Below are positions 17,534 to 26,423 of a stretch of 64,000 bases of DNA, one piece after another. This stretch comes from Paenibacillus sp. UNC451MF. Its GTDB lineage: Bacteria > Bacillota > Bacilli > Paenibacillales > NBRC-103111. The position numbers and the translations under genes are program-made. Under the pieces are notes generated by a model that was given only the letters and a program-made list of their open reading frames with translations, ran no database searches and was not told the origin of the DNA. Each line of letters starts with the position of its first letter. Positions within the stretch are counted from its first letter, which is position 1. The DNA is taken from positions 310,001-374,000 of the forward strand of contig NZ_JMLS01000004.1 in the NCBI RefSeq assembly GCF_000686845.1. Direction: 5' to 3'.

Positions 17534-18046
17534 TTATTTTTCTTTGATAATAACTTTGGTTCCCAATGGGATGTGCCTATAGAGCCATTCTATATCTCGG
17601 TTATGCATACGGACGCACCCGGAAGACGCATAACTTCCAATAGAGTAGGGGCGATTCGTGCCGTGGATTCCATAGGTGTATCCTCCGGTTCCAGGTACGC
17701 TTATTCCCAGCCATCTTGAGCCCAAAGGATTCTTTGGGTGACCTCCGGCAATTTGCTTACGCACGTAGTACGGCTTCACAATTTTGGTTACGATATGAAA
17801 TTCACCAACGGGCGTCAGTTCTTTCCTTCGTCCTGTTGCTACGGAGAAATAGTAATGCGCACGACCGTTCACATAAACGATAAGCGTATTGCTTCGTTTA
17901 TTTATTTCAATATAGACCCCTTCTTCTTGAAGTGCCTCCAACGGCATGGCAGAAGGTGCCGCCACGGTCACATTTCGAATCGTAAACACCTGAATACAAA
18001 GAAACAAACAAATCGTTACAATTACCGGTACCTTAATAAGCTTCAA
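17534..18046 (-). CDS. L,D-transpeptidase (YkuD family), secreted
   Basis: The protein has 170 residues. The N-terminal hydrophobic segment (VPVIVTICLFLCIQVF) is a signal peptide or anchor. The YkuD domain follows, with the catalytic signature HGTNRPYSIG..SSGCVRMHN near residues 125-150; the Cys in SSGCVRM is the nucleophile. Such enzymes make 3-3 cross-links in, or otherwise remodel, peptidoglycan; in Bacilli several act on spore or stationary-phase wall. No LysM domain is present, so this is the minimal form. It is a single gene, with the ncRNA candidate 43 bases downstream. Confidence 0.93.
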   Translation of the reverse strand: MKLIKVPVIVTICLFLCIQVFTIRNVTVAAPSAMPLEALQEEGVYIEINKRSNTLIVYVNGRAHYYFSVATGRRKELTPVGEFHIVTKIVKPYYVRKQIAGGHPKNPLGSRWLGISVPGTGGYTYGIHGTNRPYSIGSYASSGCVRMHNRDIEWLYRHIPLGTKVIIKEK

Positions 18047-18116
18047 TGTGACCTCATCCTTTGCCTATTATGCACGGTTATTGTTCTCTACTGCCTTAGT
18101 TTTATGTATCGCAAAC

Positions 18117-18150
18117 TAAAAAGGAGAAGGCTTCTCCAGCCTCCCCTTTA
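18117..18150 (-). terminator. Terminator of the sugar ABC operon
   Basis: On the minus strand AAAGGGGAGGCT pairs imperfectly with AGCCTTCTCCTTT and a T-run follows, just after the permease stop. Confidence 0.78.
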
Positions 18151-18161
18151 ACTTATTTCTT

Positions 18162-19007
18162 CTATTTAACAGCGCCGGCCGTAATTCCGCCTGAAATTTG
18201 CTTTTGAAATACAACATAGAACAATAGAACAGGCAGCATCGAAATGAGCAGAGCGGCAAACAGCGGCCCCCACTCCGTTCGATATTGCATTTCTCCTTGC
18301 ATAATGGCAATACCGACAGGTAATGTATATTTGACCGGGTCGTTTATAAACACTGTACCCATGATATATTCATTCCAAATATTCAATACATTCATAATAC
18401 TTACCGAAATTATGCCGGGTCTCGCTAGCGGGAGCATGATTTGAAAAAAAGTACGATAATGGCTTGCCCCGTCGATAGAAGCAGCCTCCTCCATTTCCTT
18501 GGGAAGCGATTTAAAAAAGCCTACCAATACAAACACCCCGAACGGTAACGCTCCCATCCCATATACCAGGCTAAGCCCGAACAGATTATTAATGAGATGC
18601 AAATCATTTAAAAGGAAGAACAACGGAATTAATCCGAGGATCATGGGAATCATCATGGAAGCCATATAAGTAGTGTACAACAAGCCACTGCCTTTAAATG
18701 CAAAACGAGCCAATACATAAGCCGTTGTTGCCGCTAACAATGCAGCTAATAAGGTGCTGACTATTGTAACCAGAAGGGAGTTGAGGAAGTACCCTCCAAT
18801 ATGGTATTTATCCCAGACATAAGAATAGTTCGACCACACAAGCGGCAGCATCGGTAGATCCCAAGGTTTCCCCTGCATGAATTGGGCATTATCCTTGAAA
18901 GCCCCTAGTATAGTCCACACTAATGGATACAAGACGCATACGGTCCAAATAGCCAATATGATTTTCATACATAAACGCATCAATGGATGCTTTATTCCTG
19001 TATTCAT
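18162..19007 (-). CDS. Carbohydrate ABC transporter permease (CUT1, MalG type)
   Basis: This membrane protein has 281 residues and six predicted helices. It carries the EAA loop that docks to the ATPase (EMEEAASIDGASHYRTFFQI) and ends, as this group often does, in QKQISGGITAGAVK. It is the third gene of an operon with a binding protein and a partner permease. No ATPase gene is present, so a shared MsmX-type ATPase elsewhere is probably used. The sugar cannot be read from the sequence. Confidence 0.93.
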   Translation of the reverse strand: MNTGIKHPLMRLCMKIILAIWTVCVLYPLVWTILGAFKDNAQFMQGKPWDLPMLPLVWSNYSYVWDKYHIGGYFLNSLLVTIVSTLLAALLAATTAYVLARFAFKGSGLLYTTYMASMMIPMILGLIPLFFLLNDLHLINNLFGLSLVYGMGALPFGVFVLVGFFKSLPKEMEEAASIDGASHYRTFFQIMLPLARPGIISVSIMNVLNIWNEYIMGTVFINDPVKYTLPVGIAIMQGEMQYRTEWGPLFAALLISMLPVLLFYVVFQKQISGGITAGAVK

Positions 19008-19021
19008 GTCTTTCCCCCCTT

Positions 19022-19915
19022 CTAGGTGATCTCTATAACGTCTCGCTTCATTAATCTTTGCAGTGCTACGGTAGTAATAAGTGAGAGCACTAGAATGAGA
19101 ACACCAATCGATGCAGCGTAGCCCATGTGATATTGCTTAAAGCCCATCTGGTACAAGTAAGACCCCATTACCTGCGTAGCATTATCAGGTCCGCCTTCCG
19201 TCATAATCGTCACGATAATAAATGATCCGTTTAAGGTCGTCATTACAATAGAAAGAATCGATACTTTCAGCTGTTCCCATATAAGAGGAAGCGTCACATA
19301 CCAGAACTGCTCCCATTGCGAGGCACCGTCTATATCAGCAGCTTCATACAGTGTATCGGAAATGCTCAAAATTGCTGCAATCAGTAAAATCATATAAAAA
19401 CCGATTCCTGCCCAAATGGTCGGGGGGAGCAAAGACCACATGGCGTATTTCTCATCTCCGAGCCAAGGAATTTTGACCGGTTCGCTTGTGAATAACGATA
19501 AGAATGAGTTTAGAAACCCGAGATTCGGGTTGTATACGTAGCGCCACAGCACTCCGATAACCACAACGGAGATAACATTGGGAAAAAAGAAGACAACGCG
19601 AAAAAATGCAGCCTTCCTAATATGAAAGCGAGTTAATGCTACAGCAAATAAAGTCGCCAGTAACATAATGCCGATAACTTTCCAAAATACTAAAAAATAA
19701 TCATTGTAAATGGCAGTCCGTATAATCGGATCGGCAATCAAATCGCGAAAATTTTGTAACCCTACAAAGTCCATATGCTCTGAGCTTCCGGACCAATCGA
19801 ATAAGCTGATATAGATCCCTTTGACAATCGGGTATACCGTAAATACACAAAACAATACAAATGTAGGAATTATAAATGATGCGATAAACAAAACTTTTTT
19901 GGCTTTGGCGCTCAT
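19022..19915 (-). CDS. Carbohydrate ABC transporter permease (CUT1, MalF/UgpA type)
   Basis: This membrane protein has 297 residues and about six helices. The EAA loop EAADIDGASQWEQFWYVTLP lies near residue 195. It pairs with the permease encoded 14 bases downstream to form the membrane channel. The gene follows the binding-protein gene after a 96-base gap that holds a hairpin. Confidence 0.93.
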   Translation of the reverse strand: MSAKAKKVLFIASFIIPTFVLFCVFTVYPIVKGIYISLFDWSGSSEHMDFVGLQNFRDLIADPIIRTAIYNDYFLVFWKVIGIMLLATLFAVALTRFHIRKAAFFRVVFFFPNVISVVVIGVLWRYVYNPNLGFLNSFLSLFTSEPVKIPWLGDEKYAMWSLLPPTIWAGIGFYMILLIAAILSISDTLYEAADIDGASQWEQFWYVTLPLIWEQLKVSILSIVMTTLNGSFIIVTIMTEGGPDNATQVMGSYLYQMGFKQYHMGYAASIGVLILVLSLITTVALQRLMKRDVIEIT

Positions 19916-19955
19916 AGTCGTTTACCAGCCTTTTCTTGATATTAGTAAGGCTCGG

Positions 19956-19983
19956 AAGCAAGGAGCATGAAGCCCCTCGCTTT
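19956..19983 (-). promoter_or_regulatory. Intercistronic hairpin after the binding-protein gene
   Basis: On the minus strand AAGCGAGGGGC and GCTCCTTGCTT pair around TTCAT. No T-run follows, so it more likely stabilises the abundant binding-protein mRNA than terminates transcription. Its position, between binding protein and permease, is typical for such elements. Confidence 0.55.
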
Positions 19984-20011
19984 ACCGATGCCGCTAGATG
20001 AGTACAAGCTG

Positions 20012-21388
20012 TTACTTACTTGCTCTAGCCTTTTCTGCCGCTTTCTCCATACGATCCGCCCACTCCGCTGGAGTGATCTTGCTAGTTGTCAGCGCTACAA
20101 TTGCGTCATTCCGAGCTTTCTCAACGTCTGCTGGAAGCACTACTTCAGGAGCTACCACCGTGTTCGACGAATTGTAATATTTCATTGCCGATTTAACGAC
20201 GTTGCTGGCTTTAGATGAATCCAGATCTGCCTTCACATTCATCAAAGCTCCAGTTAATTCTGCCCATCTTACTGCATGCTGCTTAGTGAAAAGGAATTGT
20301 ATAAATGCTTTTGCCGCATCTGGATTTTTAGCTTTTTTAGCTACGGCAATGGTGCTTGTGTAAGGAATGGCAATATATTTGCCGCCTTTATCTTGGGAAA
20401 CCGAAGGGATAAAGCCAAAGTCAAAGCCTTGCGGTATGTCTTTCTTCATCTCGTTTTCAAGCCACAGGCCGTTTGGAATAAACGCCGCCTTATGCTGCAG
20501 CCATAAAGCTTGAGAATCCGTATGATTGAGGGAAACAGAGCCTGGATCGATTAAACCTTTGTCCCGTAGTTGTACAATTTTGTCCAACGCTTTCATAACC
20601 GGCTCGCTTTTGAAAATGCCAGGTTCGAGGGAAGCAACTTTCTTCAAAATCGAAGCGTCGTCCTTGTTGGCCGATACGGTGGCCGAATCCAGCAGACCGC
20701 CTGCGATATAATACGGATACACCCCGGTATGAATGTAAGGAGTCATTCCGGAAGCCTTGATTTTGTCCGCTACGGCAAGGAAACTTGGAAAGTCTTTCGG
20801 CTCTTCCCAGCCGTTCTTCGTGAATAATGCCTTGTCATAAAAGGTACCCCATGATCCGAAAACAAGAGGAACTGTATGGTTTTTACCAGCTTCATATTCC
20901 TCCGGTTTGGAAATCAATAGATCAGATAACTTCTCTCCATCAGCATTTTTCAAATCCTTCAACCAATCGGTAATATCCATTAATTGGTCGTCTTTCACCA
21001 TTTGTCTCGCATTCGCTCCCGCTCCGTCTATATATACAAAGTCAGGTGGGTTACCTTGAATCCAGCGTGGCTTCATTTGATCGTTAATCTTTGCACCTGC
21101 AGATTCCTTGATCTTCAGATCAGGATATTTTTTCTGGAATTCGGCAATCATTTCTTTCCACCAAGCATCGCCGTAGCCACCAACAAAATATTGAATTTCA
21201 AAATCACCTGTCAGCTTCTTATCCGTATTTGTCGCATTTCCACTTGGTGCGCTTACTGCAGGTTTGGTGTCAGGACTTGGTTTGGAATCACCACCGGTAG
21301 GTTTAGCAGCTGGTGCTCCACAGCCGGCTGCAGACAACACGAACGTGCTGATTAACGCCAAATTTAGCCATTTCTTTTTCATCATCAT
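20012..21388 (-). CDS. Extracellular sugar-binding lipoprotein (CUT1 ABC)
   Basis: This lipoprotein has about 458 residues, with lipobox LSAAGC near residue 20 and a Pro/Ser/Thr-rich linker. The fold is a family 1 solute-binding protein (EMIAEFQKKYPDLKIKES, near residue 85). The frame runs back to a TTG at 21406, but that start contains the ribosome site. AGGGAG precedes a run of three ATGs beginning at 21388. It opens the ABC operon. An AraC-type regulator gene upstream probably controls it, and a promoter plus leader hairpin lie between them. Confidence 0.93.
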   Translation of the reverse strand: MMMKKKWLNLALISTFVLSAAGCGAPAAKPTGGDSKPSPDTKPAVSAPSGNATNTDKKLTGDFEIQYFVGGYGDAWWKEMIAEFQKKYPDLKIKESAGAKINDQMKPRWIQGNPPDFVYIDGAGANARQMVKDDQLMDITDWLKDLKNADGEKLSDLLISKPEEYEAGKNHTVPLVFGSWGTFYDKALFTKNGWEEPKDFPSFLAVADKIKASGMTPYIHTGVYPYYIAGGLLDSATVSANKDDASILKKVASLEPGIFKSEPVMKALDKIVQLRDKGLIDPGSVSLNHTDSQALWLQHKAAFIPNGLWLENEMKKDIPQGFDFGFIPSVSQDKGGKYIAIPYTSTIAVAKKAKNPDAAKAFIQFLFTKQHAVRWAELTGALMNVKADLDSSKASNVVKSAMKYYNSSNTVVAPEVVLPADVEKARNDAIVALTTSKITPAEWADRMEKAAEKARASK

Positions 21389-21444
21389 GCCTCGCTCCCT
21401 TTTCAATCATAGAATGGACCCAATGAACCTTTCATCGGACAAGC

Positions 21445-21496
21445 AAAAAAGGGCATAGTTAGGGGAAGCTTTAAAGCTCCCCATAACTAATGCCCT
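21445..21496 (-). promoter_or_regulatory. Leader hairpin with T-run (possible attenuator) before the binding-protein gene
   Basis: AGGGCATTAGTTATGGGGAG and its imperfect complement form a stem of about 20 bp with a tiny AT-rich loop, followed on the minus strand by six T. A promoter lies upstream of it and the binding-protein start 57 bases downstream, so the hairpin is inside the leader. It could be an intrinsic attenuator, or the terminator of the AraC gene. Confidence 0.7.
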
Positions 21497-21542
21497 AAGA
21501 AGGTAACACGTTATGTGATGAAAGTGTTCAATTGTCGTCTAT

Positions 21543-21572
21543 ACTATAGCATCATAAGTAACATAGAGTCAA
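21543..21572 (-). promoter_or_regulatory. Sigma-A-type promoter of the sugar ABC operon
   Basis: On the minus strand TTGACT (21572-21567) and TATAGT (21548-21543) are separated by 18 bases. Transcription would start near 21535. TGAAAGTGTTCA at 21519-21530, at the predicted start, is a weak match to a catabolite-control (cre) site. Confidence 0.65.
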
Positions 21573-21688
21573 CACATTGTTTAAAAAATGATATTAATCC
21601 ATTTTATGGTAATTAATTTTATTTGTAATCGCTTTCAGCTTGATTCTATTATACCGTTATAAGATACGTTTGGTAAAGTCTTTATTCA

Positions 21689-22504
21689 TTATTCTAAATT
21701 TCCTTGCACATCTGCAGCAAACAACTGCTGCCTATATTTGTTCGGTGACATATTCATCGCCATCTTAAAGGTACGGTAAAAGGTGGGCAGCGATTCATAC
21801 CCCACTTCGAAACAAATCGAAACAATATCTTTATCGGACTCTGCAAGCAGCTTCTTAGCAAGTCCCATTCTTACCTCCGTTATGTATTGCATTGGGGTCA
21901 TCTGATATTCTTTCTTAAAAATTTTGTTCATCTGACGAATACTAATCCCGAGCTTTCCGCTAAGCTCTTCAGAAGTTACCGAATCATAATAGTGTAGATC
22001 AATGTAATTGCGTATCCGCTCTGCCCGTAGTCCATTCGCGTCCTGTACCTGCCTAGACTCTTTAGCTCGTACCATCAGTAAATAGATGTCTTGAATTAAA
22101 TTATGCATAGCCCAGTCGCTCAATGGGTCAGACTGTTTTTGTTCAAATAGCAGCTTTCTTAGCATCAAGCGCAGTTCGCTGGCATGAAAAGCATTAAGCT
22201 TCAATAGCTCCGACCGATTGAACAAAAAGGGCCTACAATTCTCATGAAAAACCTGCTTTTCGGATAGATCGTCAAAGGCAAGGACAAGAAGCGTCAAATG
22301 AGAATTGGAGGAAACAGCATGCTTGGAAAACGGATAAATAAATGCGGCATTATCCTGCTCAAAGGCATATTGCTGACCCTCCAGCCATATGCTTCCTTCG
22401 CCTTCTATCGCGTATAGAATTTGCACATTCGCATGATGATGGATTTGGACTTTGTAGCTTTCCTGATGCTTACTTTCATACAAATGAATACCAATCATTG
22501 TCAA
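21689..22504 (-). CDS. AraC family transcriptional regulator
   Basis: The protein has 271 residues. Residues 15-80 form a cupin-type sensor (HHHANVQILYAIEGEGSIW). Residues 170-262 hold two helix-turn-helix motifs (LSGKLGISIRQMNKIFKKEY and ICFEVGYESLPTFYRTFK). AraC regulators with an N-terminal cupin respond to sugars and usually activate adjacent uptake operons; the binding protein and permeases downstream are the likely target. The gene is separated from that operon by a promoter region, so it is not simply its first gene. Confidence 0.92.
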   Translation of the reverse strand: MTMIGIHLYESKHQESYKVQIHHHANVQILYAIEGEGSIWLEGQQYAFEQDNAAFIYPFSKHAVSSNSHLTLLVLAFDDLSEKQVFHENCRPFLFNRSELLKLNAFHASELRLMLRKLLFEQKQSDPLSDWAMHNLIQDIYLLMVRAKESRQVQDANGLRAERIRNYIDLHYYDSVTSEELSGKLGISIRQMNKIFKKEYQMTPMQYITEVRMGLAKKLLAESDKDIVSICFEVGYESLPTFYRTFKMAMNMSPNKYRQQLFAADVQGNLE

Positions 22505-22634
22505 GCCCGCCTTGTGAGCGTATTCAAACGATAGACTTTTCGCCTCTTGACCGTTCGTTACCCCATTTTACCTTTTTTACCTTTAAGCAACAAGCATTTA
22601 TGCGAATAACCTACATAACATGAAACGCAAACAT

Positions 22635-22660
22635 CCCTCAGACCGATTCGACCTGAGGGG
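22635..22660. other. Hairpin without clear T-run
   Basis: CCCTCAG and CTGAGGG form a perfect 7-bp stem around an 11-base loop. It follows the small ORF at 22677-22844 and could end its transcript, but the T-tract on either strand is poor. Confidence 0.4.
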
Positions 22661-22676
22661 CTGCTTTGCTGCACAA

Positions 22677-22844
22677 TTACTTTATTCTTCTTAATGTGGG
22701 ATACTTGGATTTTTTGAAAAACAATCTAAATAACCACATTCTCTTCACAGGGGTCCGCTGCTTCCGGCGAACCTTTTCTTCTCGTTCTACCGCTTGTTTA
22801 CTACCGTCTGGCCAATAATATTGACAAATAAAATCCGTATCCAT
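22677..22844 (-). CDS. Hypothetical small basic protein (55 residues)
   Basis: An ATG at 22844 opens 55 codons ending in TAA at 22677. The protein starts MDTDFICQYYWPDGSKQAVE and has a strongly basic second half with a hydrophobic patch (RMWLFRLFFKKSKY). The upstream AAGGCGG is a degenerate ribosome site. No family is recognised. The coherent, coding-like composition and the hairpin just downstream argue for a real gene, but it could be a relic. Confidence 0.4.
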   Translation of the reverse strand: MDTDFICQYYWPDGSKQAVEREEKVRRKQRTPVKRMWLFRLFFKKSKYPTLRRIK

Positions 22845-22963
22845 CCGGTCAGACACCGCCTTCGACAGGAAAATAGCTTCCTAGTACGACTTGCAAACGA
22901 TTAGAGACACAATTGCAGCAGACTTGTGAGATTGAGATATGAGCTTACAATGCAAATTGAATA

Positions 22964-23785
22964 TTAGACGTACTTTAAGAATCTATCTTTGGTTAAAGCA
23001 AGGACATCGTCTCCTGCCATATCCCAAATAATCCGATTAAAAATTTCAACTTCAATTGGACCGTCATATCCAGCCGCCTCAACAGCATTACGAATCCGCG
23101 GCAAATCAATGACCCCATCCCCCATCATTCCTCGGCCCATCAGCAAATCAGGAGTTGGTACGATCCAATCGGAGACGTGAAAGCCTAAAATGCGACCACT
23201 AGCGCGTGAAATTTGTGCGTACAACTCCGGATCCCACCATACATGGAAAGCGTCAACGACGACACCACATTGTTCCGGGCTATATTGCTCAGCAATTGTA
23301 TTAGCCTGAGCTAATGTATTGATGACAGAGCGTTCCGCTGCATACATCGGATGCAAGGGCTCGATCCCCAGCTTGACGCCGCATGATTGAGCATACGGTA
23401 CTAACTGCGCTATCCCGTCTTCAACCATCTGACGTGCTGCTGCTATATCCTTGTCCGGTGCAGGTCCGCATACTAGCACCAGGACTTCCGCTCCCAGCTC
23501 AGCTGCTTCATCAACGGCTCTCCGGTTATCATCGATACGAGCTTGACGTTCTGCTGCAGTTGCTGCAGGGAACATCCCTCCGCGACAAAGACTCGAGACT
23601 TTTAAGCCAGCATTCTTGACGAGGCGTTTGCTCTCTGCCAAGCCGGTCTCCGCTACTTTATGGCGCCAAAGGGCGATCCATGGCACCTCTGCTCTTAAGC
23701 AGCCTTCCACCACTTCAGGCAAGCTTAAGCGATCTGCCGTTATTTGATTAAAGCTTAAACGGTCAATATTTTGCAATGCGTTCAT
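22964..23785 (-). CDS. Sugar phosphate isomerase/epimerase (xylose isomerase-like TIM barrel)
   Basis: The protein has 273 residues. Barrel signatures are visible: VLVLVCGPAPDKDI, LGIEPLHPMYAAERS (Glu metal ligand), CGVVVDAFHVWWDPEL (Asp/His ligands) and GPIEVEIFNRIIWD (last Glu ligand). Members isomerise or dehydrate keto-sugars or inositol derivatives. It is the last gene of a three-gene operon with a DUF993 protein and a Gfo/Idh oxidoreductase, suggesting stepwise conversion of one sugar or cyclitol. AGGAGG precedes the ATG by 7 bases. Confidence 0.88.
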   Translation of the reverse strand: MNALQNIDRLSFNQITADRLSLPEVVEGCLRAEVPWIALWRHKVAETGLAESKRLVKNAGLKVSSLCRGGMFPAATAAERQARIDDNRRAVDEAAELGAEVLVLVCGPAPDKDIAAARQMVEDGIAQLVPYAQSCGVKLGIEPLHPMYAAERSVINTLAQANTIAEQYSPEQCGVVVDAFHVWWDPELYAQISRASGRILGFHVSDWIVPTPDLLMGRGMMGDGVIDLPRIRNAVEAAGYDGPIEVEIFNRIIWDMAGDDVLALTKDRFLKYV

Positions 23786-23834
23786 GGTTAGCCTCCTAAG
23801 AGTTTTTACGAAGTAAAAACTTACATCGTAAGCA

Positions 23835-24995
23835 TTAAATTCCCGCTAAAGTCAGTACGCTGCGCATCCGCTGAGCAGCTAGATCCGGATCTACCAGCAG
23901 ACCTGCTTTGTCAGCCAAGACGAACAGTTCAGATAAATGAACAACGGATCTGGAGCCCTCGGCACCGCCGATCATCCGGAAATGACTTTGATGGCCATTC
24001 AAATAAGCCATAAATACGATACCGGTTTTATAAGCATAGGTCGGCTTTTGGAATATATGTCTCGACAAAGCAACGGTAGGCTCAAGCAGCGCGTTATATC
24101 GCGCCTCATCTCCTGAGTCGAGTGCATGAATCGCCGCAGCAGCAGCAGGAGCGATCGCATCAAATATTCCGAGGAGCGCATGACTATACCCTTGCTCGTC
24201 TCCACGAATCAACGTGGGATAATTAAAATCATCCCCCGTGTACATTTTCACTTGTTCAGGAAGCAGGCGGCGCATCCGAATTTCTTTCTCATCATCGAGC
24301 AAGGAAATTTTAATGCCGTCTACCTTATCCGCATGGGAGCGAATAACATTAAGACATACCTCCATGGCAGCGTCAAGATCCCGCTCTCCCCAATACCCAG
24401 CTAATGCAGGGTCAAACATATCACCCAACCAATGAAGTATGACAGGTTTCGATACTTGGCTCAAAATACGTCCGTAGACTCGCTCGTAATCTTCCGGTCC
24501 TTTGGCGCAAGCCGCTAACGCACGACTCGCCATGAGAATAACCTGGCCTCCGAGTCCTTCCACGAACGCTACTTGTTCCTCATAAGCCTGTTCAACCTGC
24601 TCCAGCGTCACATGCGGCCCAGGAGCCAGATGATCCGTTCCCGCTCCGCATGCAATACGTCCTTGAACAGCTTGAGCTTCAGCAACAGAGCGGCTGATCA
24701 GCTCCTTCGCTCTGTTCCAGTCCAGCCCCATACCTCTTTGTGCTGTATCCATAGCTTCGGCTACAGAAAGCCCTAACGACCAGAGATGACGACGGTAAGC
24801 CAAGGTGGCTTCCCAATCGATTTGGGCATGATTCAATGGATCAGCATCAGCAAAAGGATCACACACCACGTGCGCGGCAGAAAATGCGATGCGGCTTTTC
24901 AGAGGTCCTTTCGGTAGTTCAATCGGTGCCGAATGGCCTGGTGTATAAGTATAAAGCGAGCCCCCTGCTCGGGGCAGCTGCAATTCACGATTCAT
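23835..24995 (-). CDS. DUF993 family protein (aldolase-like TIM barrel)
   Basis: The protein has 386 residues and matches the DUF993 pattern (RIAFSAAHVVCDPFADADP near residue 34, VAEAMDTAQRGMGLDW near 77). DUF993 proteins are predicted relatives of dihydrodipicolinate synthase/aldolases, with no proven reaction. VILHWLGDMFDPAL and VDGIKISLLDDEKE carry the acidic and lysine residues expected of an aldolase barrel; the lysine of GIKIS is the likely Schiff-base residue. It lies between the oxidoreductase (14-base gap) and isomerase genes, so it probably cleaves or rearranges an oxidised sugar intermediate. Confidence 0.85.
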   Translation of the reverse strand: MNRELQLPRAGGSLYTYTPGHSAPIELPKGPLKSRIAFSAAHVVCDPFADADPLNHAQIDWEATLAYRRHLWSLGLSVAEAMDTAQRGMGLDWNRAKELISRSVAEAQAVQGRIACGAGTDHLAPGPHVTLEQVEQAYEEQVAFVEGLGGQVILMASRALAACAKGPEDYERVYGRILSQVSKPVILHWLGDMFDPALAGYWGERDLDAAMEVCLNVIRSHADKVDGIKISLLDDEKEIRMRRLLPEQVKMYTGDDFNYPTLIRGDEQGYSHALLGIFDAIAPAAAAAIHALDSGDEARYNALLEPTVALSRHIFQKPTYAYKTGIVFMAYLNGHQSHFRMIGGAEGSRSVVHLSELFVLADKAGLLVDPDLAAQRMRSVLTLAGI

Positions 24996-25009
24996 ATCGG
25001 AGTTCCTCC

Positions 25010-26197
25010 TTACTTGGCCGAAGCCAATTGATCCTCGGAAACAGATTCAAGTTTCAGCTCAGGCACATCCAACCAGCGGCGTTCTTCCCAAGAGCGCAAG
25101 CCTAATTCTGCCAACTGTGTTCCTTTGGCTCCTTCGAGCAAATCCCACGGGAATGGCGTATCGATAACGATATGCTTCAAGAACAGCTCCCATTGTACTT
25201 TAAACCCATTATCGAACAGCTGATTGTCCGGCACATCCTGCCACTGCTCCTCGAATTGGAATGGATTTGGAATATCCGGATTCCAAACCGGCTTAGGTGT
25301 GTTAACGCGATGCTGAATCTTACAATCACGCAAACCGGCTACAGCACTACCTTCCGTACCATCTACCTGAATCGTAAGCAGGTCATCCCGGTTCACACGA
25401 ACGGCCCAAGAGGAATTGGCCTGAACTACGATACCGCCTTCGAGCTCAAACGTCGCATATGCAGCGTCGTCAGCCGTACATTCGTAAGTCTCGCCCAGCT
25501 CATCTACACGCTCCGGTATATGAGTCACACCCAAGCAAGATACCGAACGAACCTCACCGAATAAATTGTCGAGCACATATCTCCAGTGAGCAAACATGTC
25601 GACAATAATACCGCCGCCATCCTCTTTGCGATAGTTCCATGATGGACGTTGAGCCTGCTGCCAATTGCCCTCAAACACCCAATAGCCGAACTCCATCCGA
25701 ACAGACAATATTTTGCCGAAGAAACCGGAATCCACCAAACGTTTCAACTTAAGGAGACCTGGAAGGAACAGCTTATCCTGTACAACACCGTTCTTTAATC
25801 CGGCAGAAGTTACAAGCTTGGCCAGCTCCAACGATTCTTCCAAATTTGTTGCCGTCGGCTTCTCGCAATAAATATGTTTACCGGCCGCAATAGCTTGACG
25901 TATGCTTTGGGCGCGATGAACGGTCGTTTGAGAATCAAAATAAATTGTATTGTTCGGGTCAGCCAAGCAGCTGGCAAGATCAGTGCTCCAACGAGTCAGA
26001 CCATGGGCCTCTGCTAACGCTTTCAATTTATGCTCCTGACGACCAACCAAAATCGGGTCAGGCATAATTACATCTCCATTAGGCAGCGTTACGCCACCCT
26101 GCTTACGGATAGCCAGAATGGATCGGATCAAATGCTGATTCGTCCCCATGCGTCCTGTAACCCCATTCATTATGATTCCAACATTGTGTACTGTCAT
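25010..26197 (-). CDS. Gfo/Idh/MocA family oxidoreductase
   Basis: The protein has 395 residues. The N-terminal Rossmann fold has [12 protein letters not shown], and the catalytic EKP motif of the family is present ([11 protein letters not shown], near residue 120). The C-terminal half is the usual alpha/beta dimer domain. These NAD(P)-dependent enzymes oxidise or reduce sugar and cyclitol hydroxyls. The frame extends to 26236, but GGAGAGGGG lies 9 bases before the ATG at 26197. It is the first gene of the three-gene sugar operon. Confidence 0.9.
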   Translation of the reverse strand: MTVHNVGIIMNGVTGRMGTNQHLIRSILAIRKQGGVTLPNGDVIMPDPILVGRQEHKLKALAEAHGLTRWSTDLASCLADPNNTIYFDSQTTVHRAQSIRQAIAAGKHIYCEKPTATNLEESLELAKLVTSAGLKNGVVQDKLFLPGLLKLKRLVDSGFFGKILSVRMEFGYWVFEGNWQQAQRPSWNYRKEDGGGIIVDMFAHWRYVLDNLFGEVRSVSCLGVTHIPERVDELGETYECTADDAAYATFELEGGIVVQANSSWAVRVNRDDLLTIQVDGTEGSAVAGLRDCKIQHRVNTPKPVWNPDIPNPFQFEEQWQDVPDNQLFDNGFKVQWELFLKHIVIDTPFPWDLLEGAKGTQLAELGLRSWEERRWLDVPELKLESVSEDQLASAK

Positions 26198-26357
26198 TGT
26201 TTGAATCCCCTCTCCATTCATAGTAGCAGGTGTCATTATGCCACCGCTTAGTATATAAAACCTATACTTTCATACTAGTTATAAACGAAGAGTAAGTCTT
26301 ATCATTTTAAGAACTGTATTCTAACTATTGGAACCCTTTTGTCCGAAACGATGGCAC

Positions 26358-26390
26358 AAAAATAACCGTCCACAAATAAATAGGACGGTT
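26358..26390 (-). terminator. Terminator of the dinB-like gene
   Basis: AACCGTCC and GGACGGTT pair around an 11-base loop, followed on the minus strand by ATTTTTGTG. It is 34 bases after the DinB stop. Confidence 0.85.
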
Positions 26391-26423
26391 GGATACTGAT
26401 AGCCTTTGTTGATAATAAATTGA

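Noticed and set aside
22635-22660. Calling the CCCTCAG/CTGAGGG hairpin a firm terminator
   Set aside because: No clear T-run follows on either strand.
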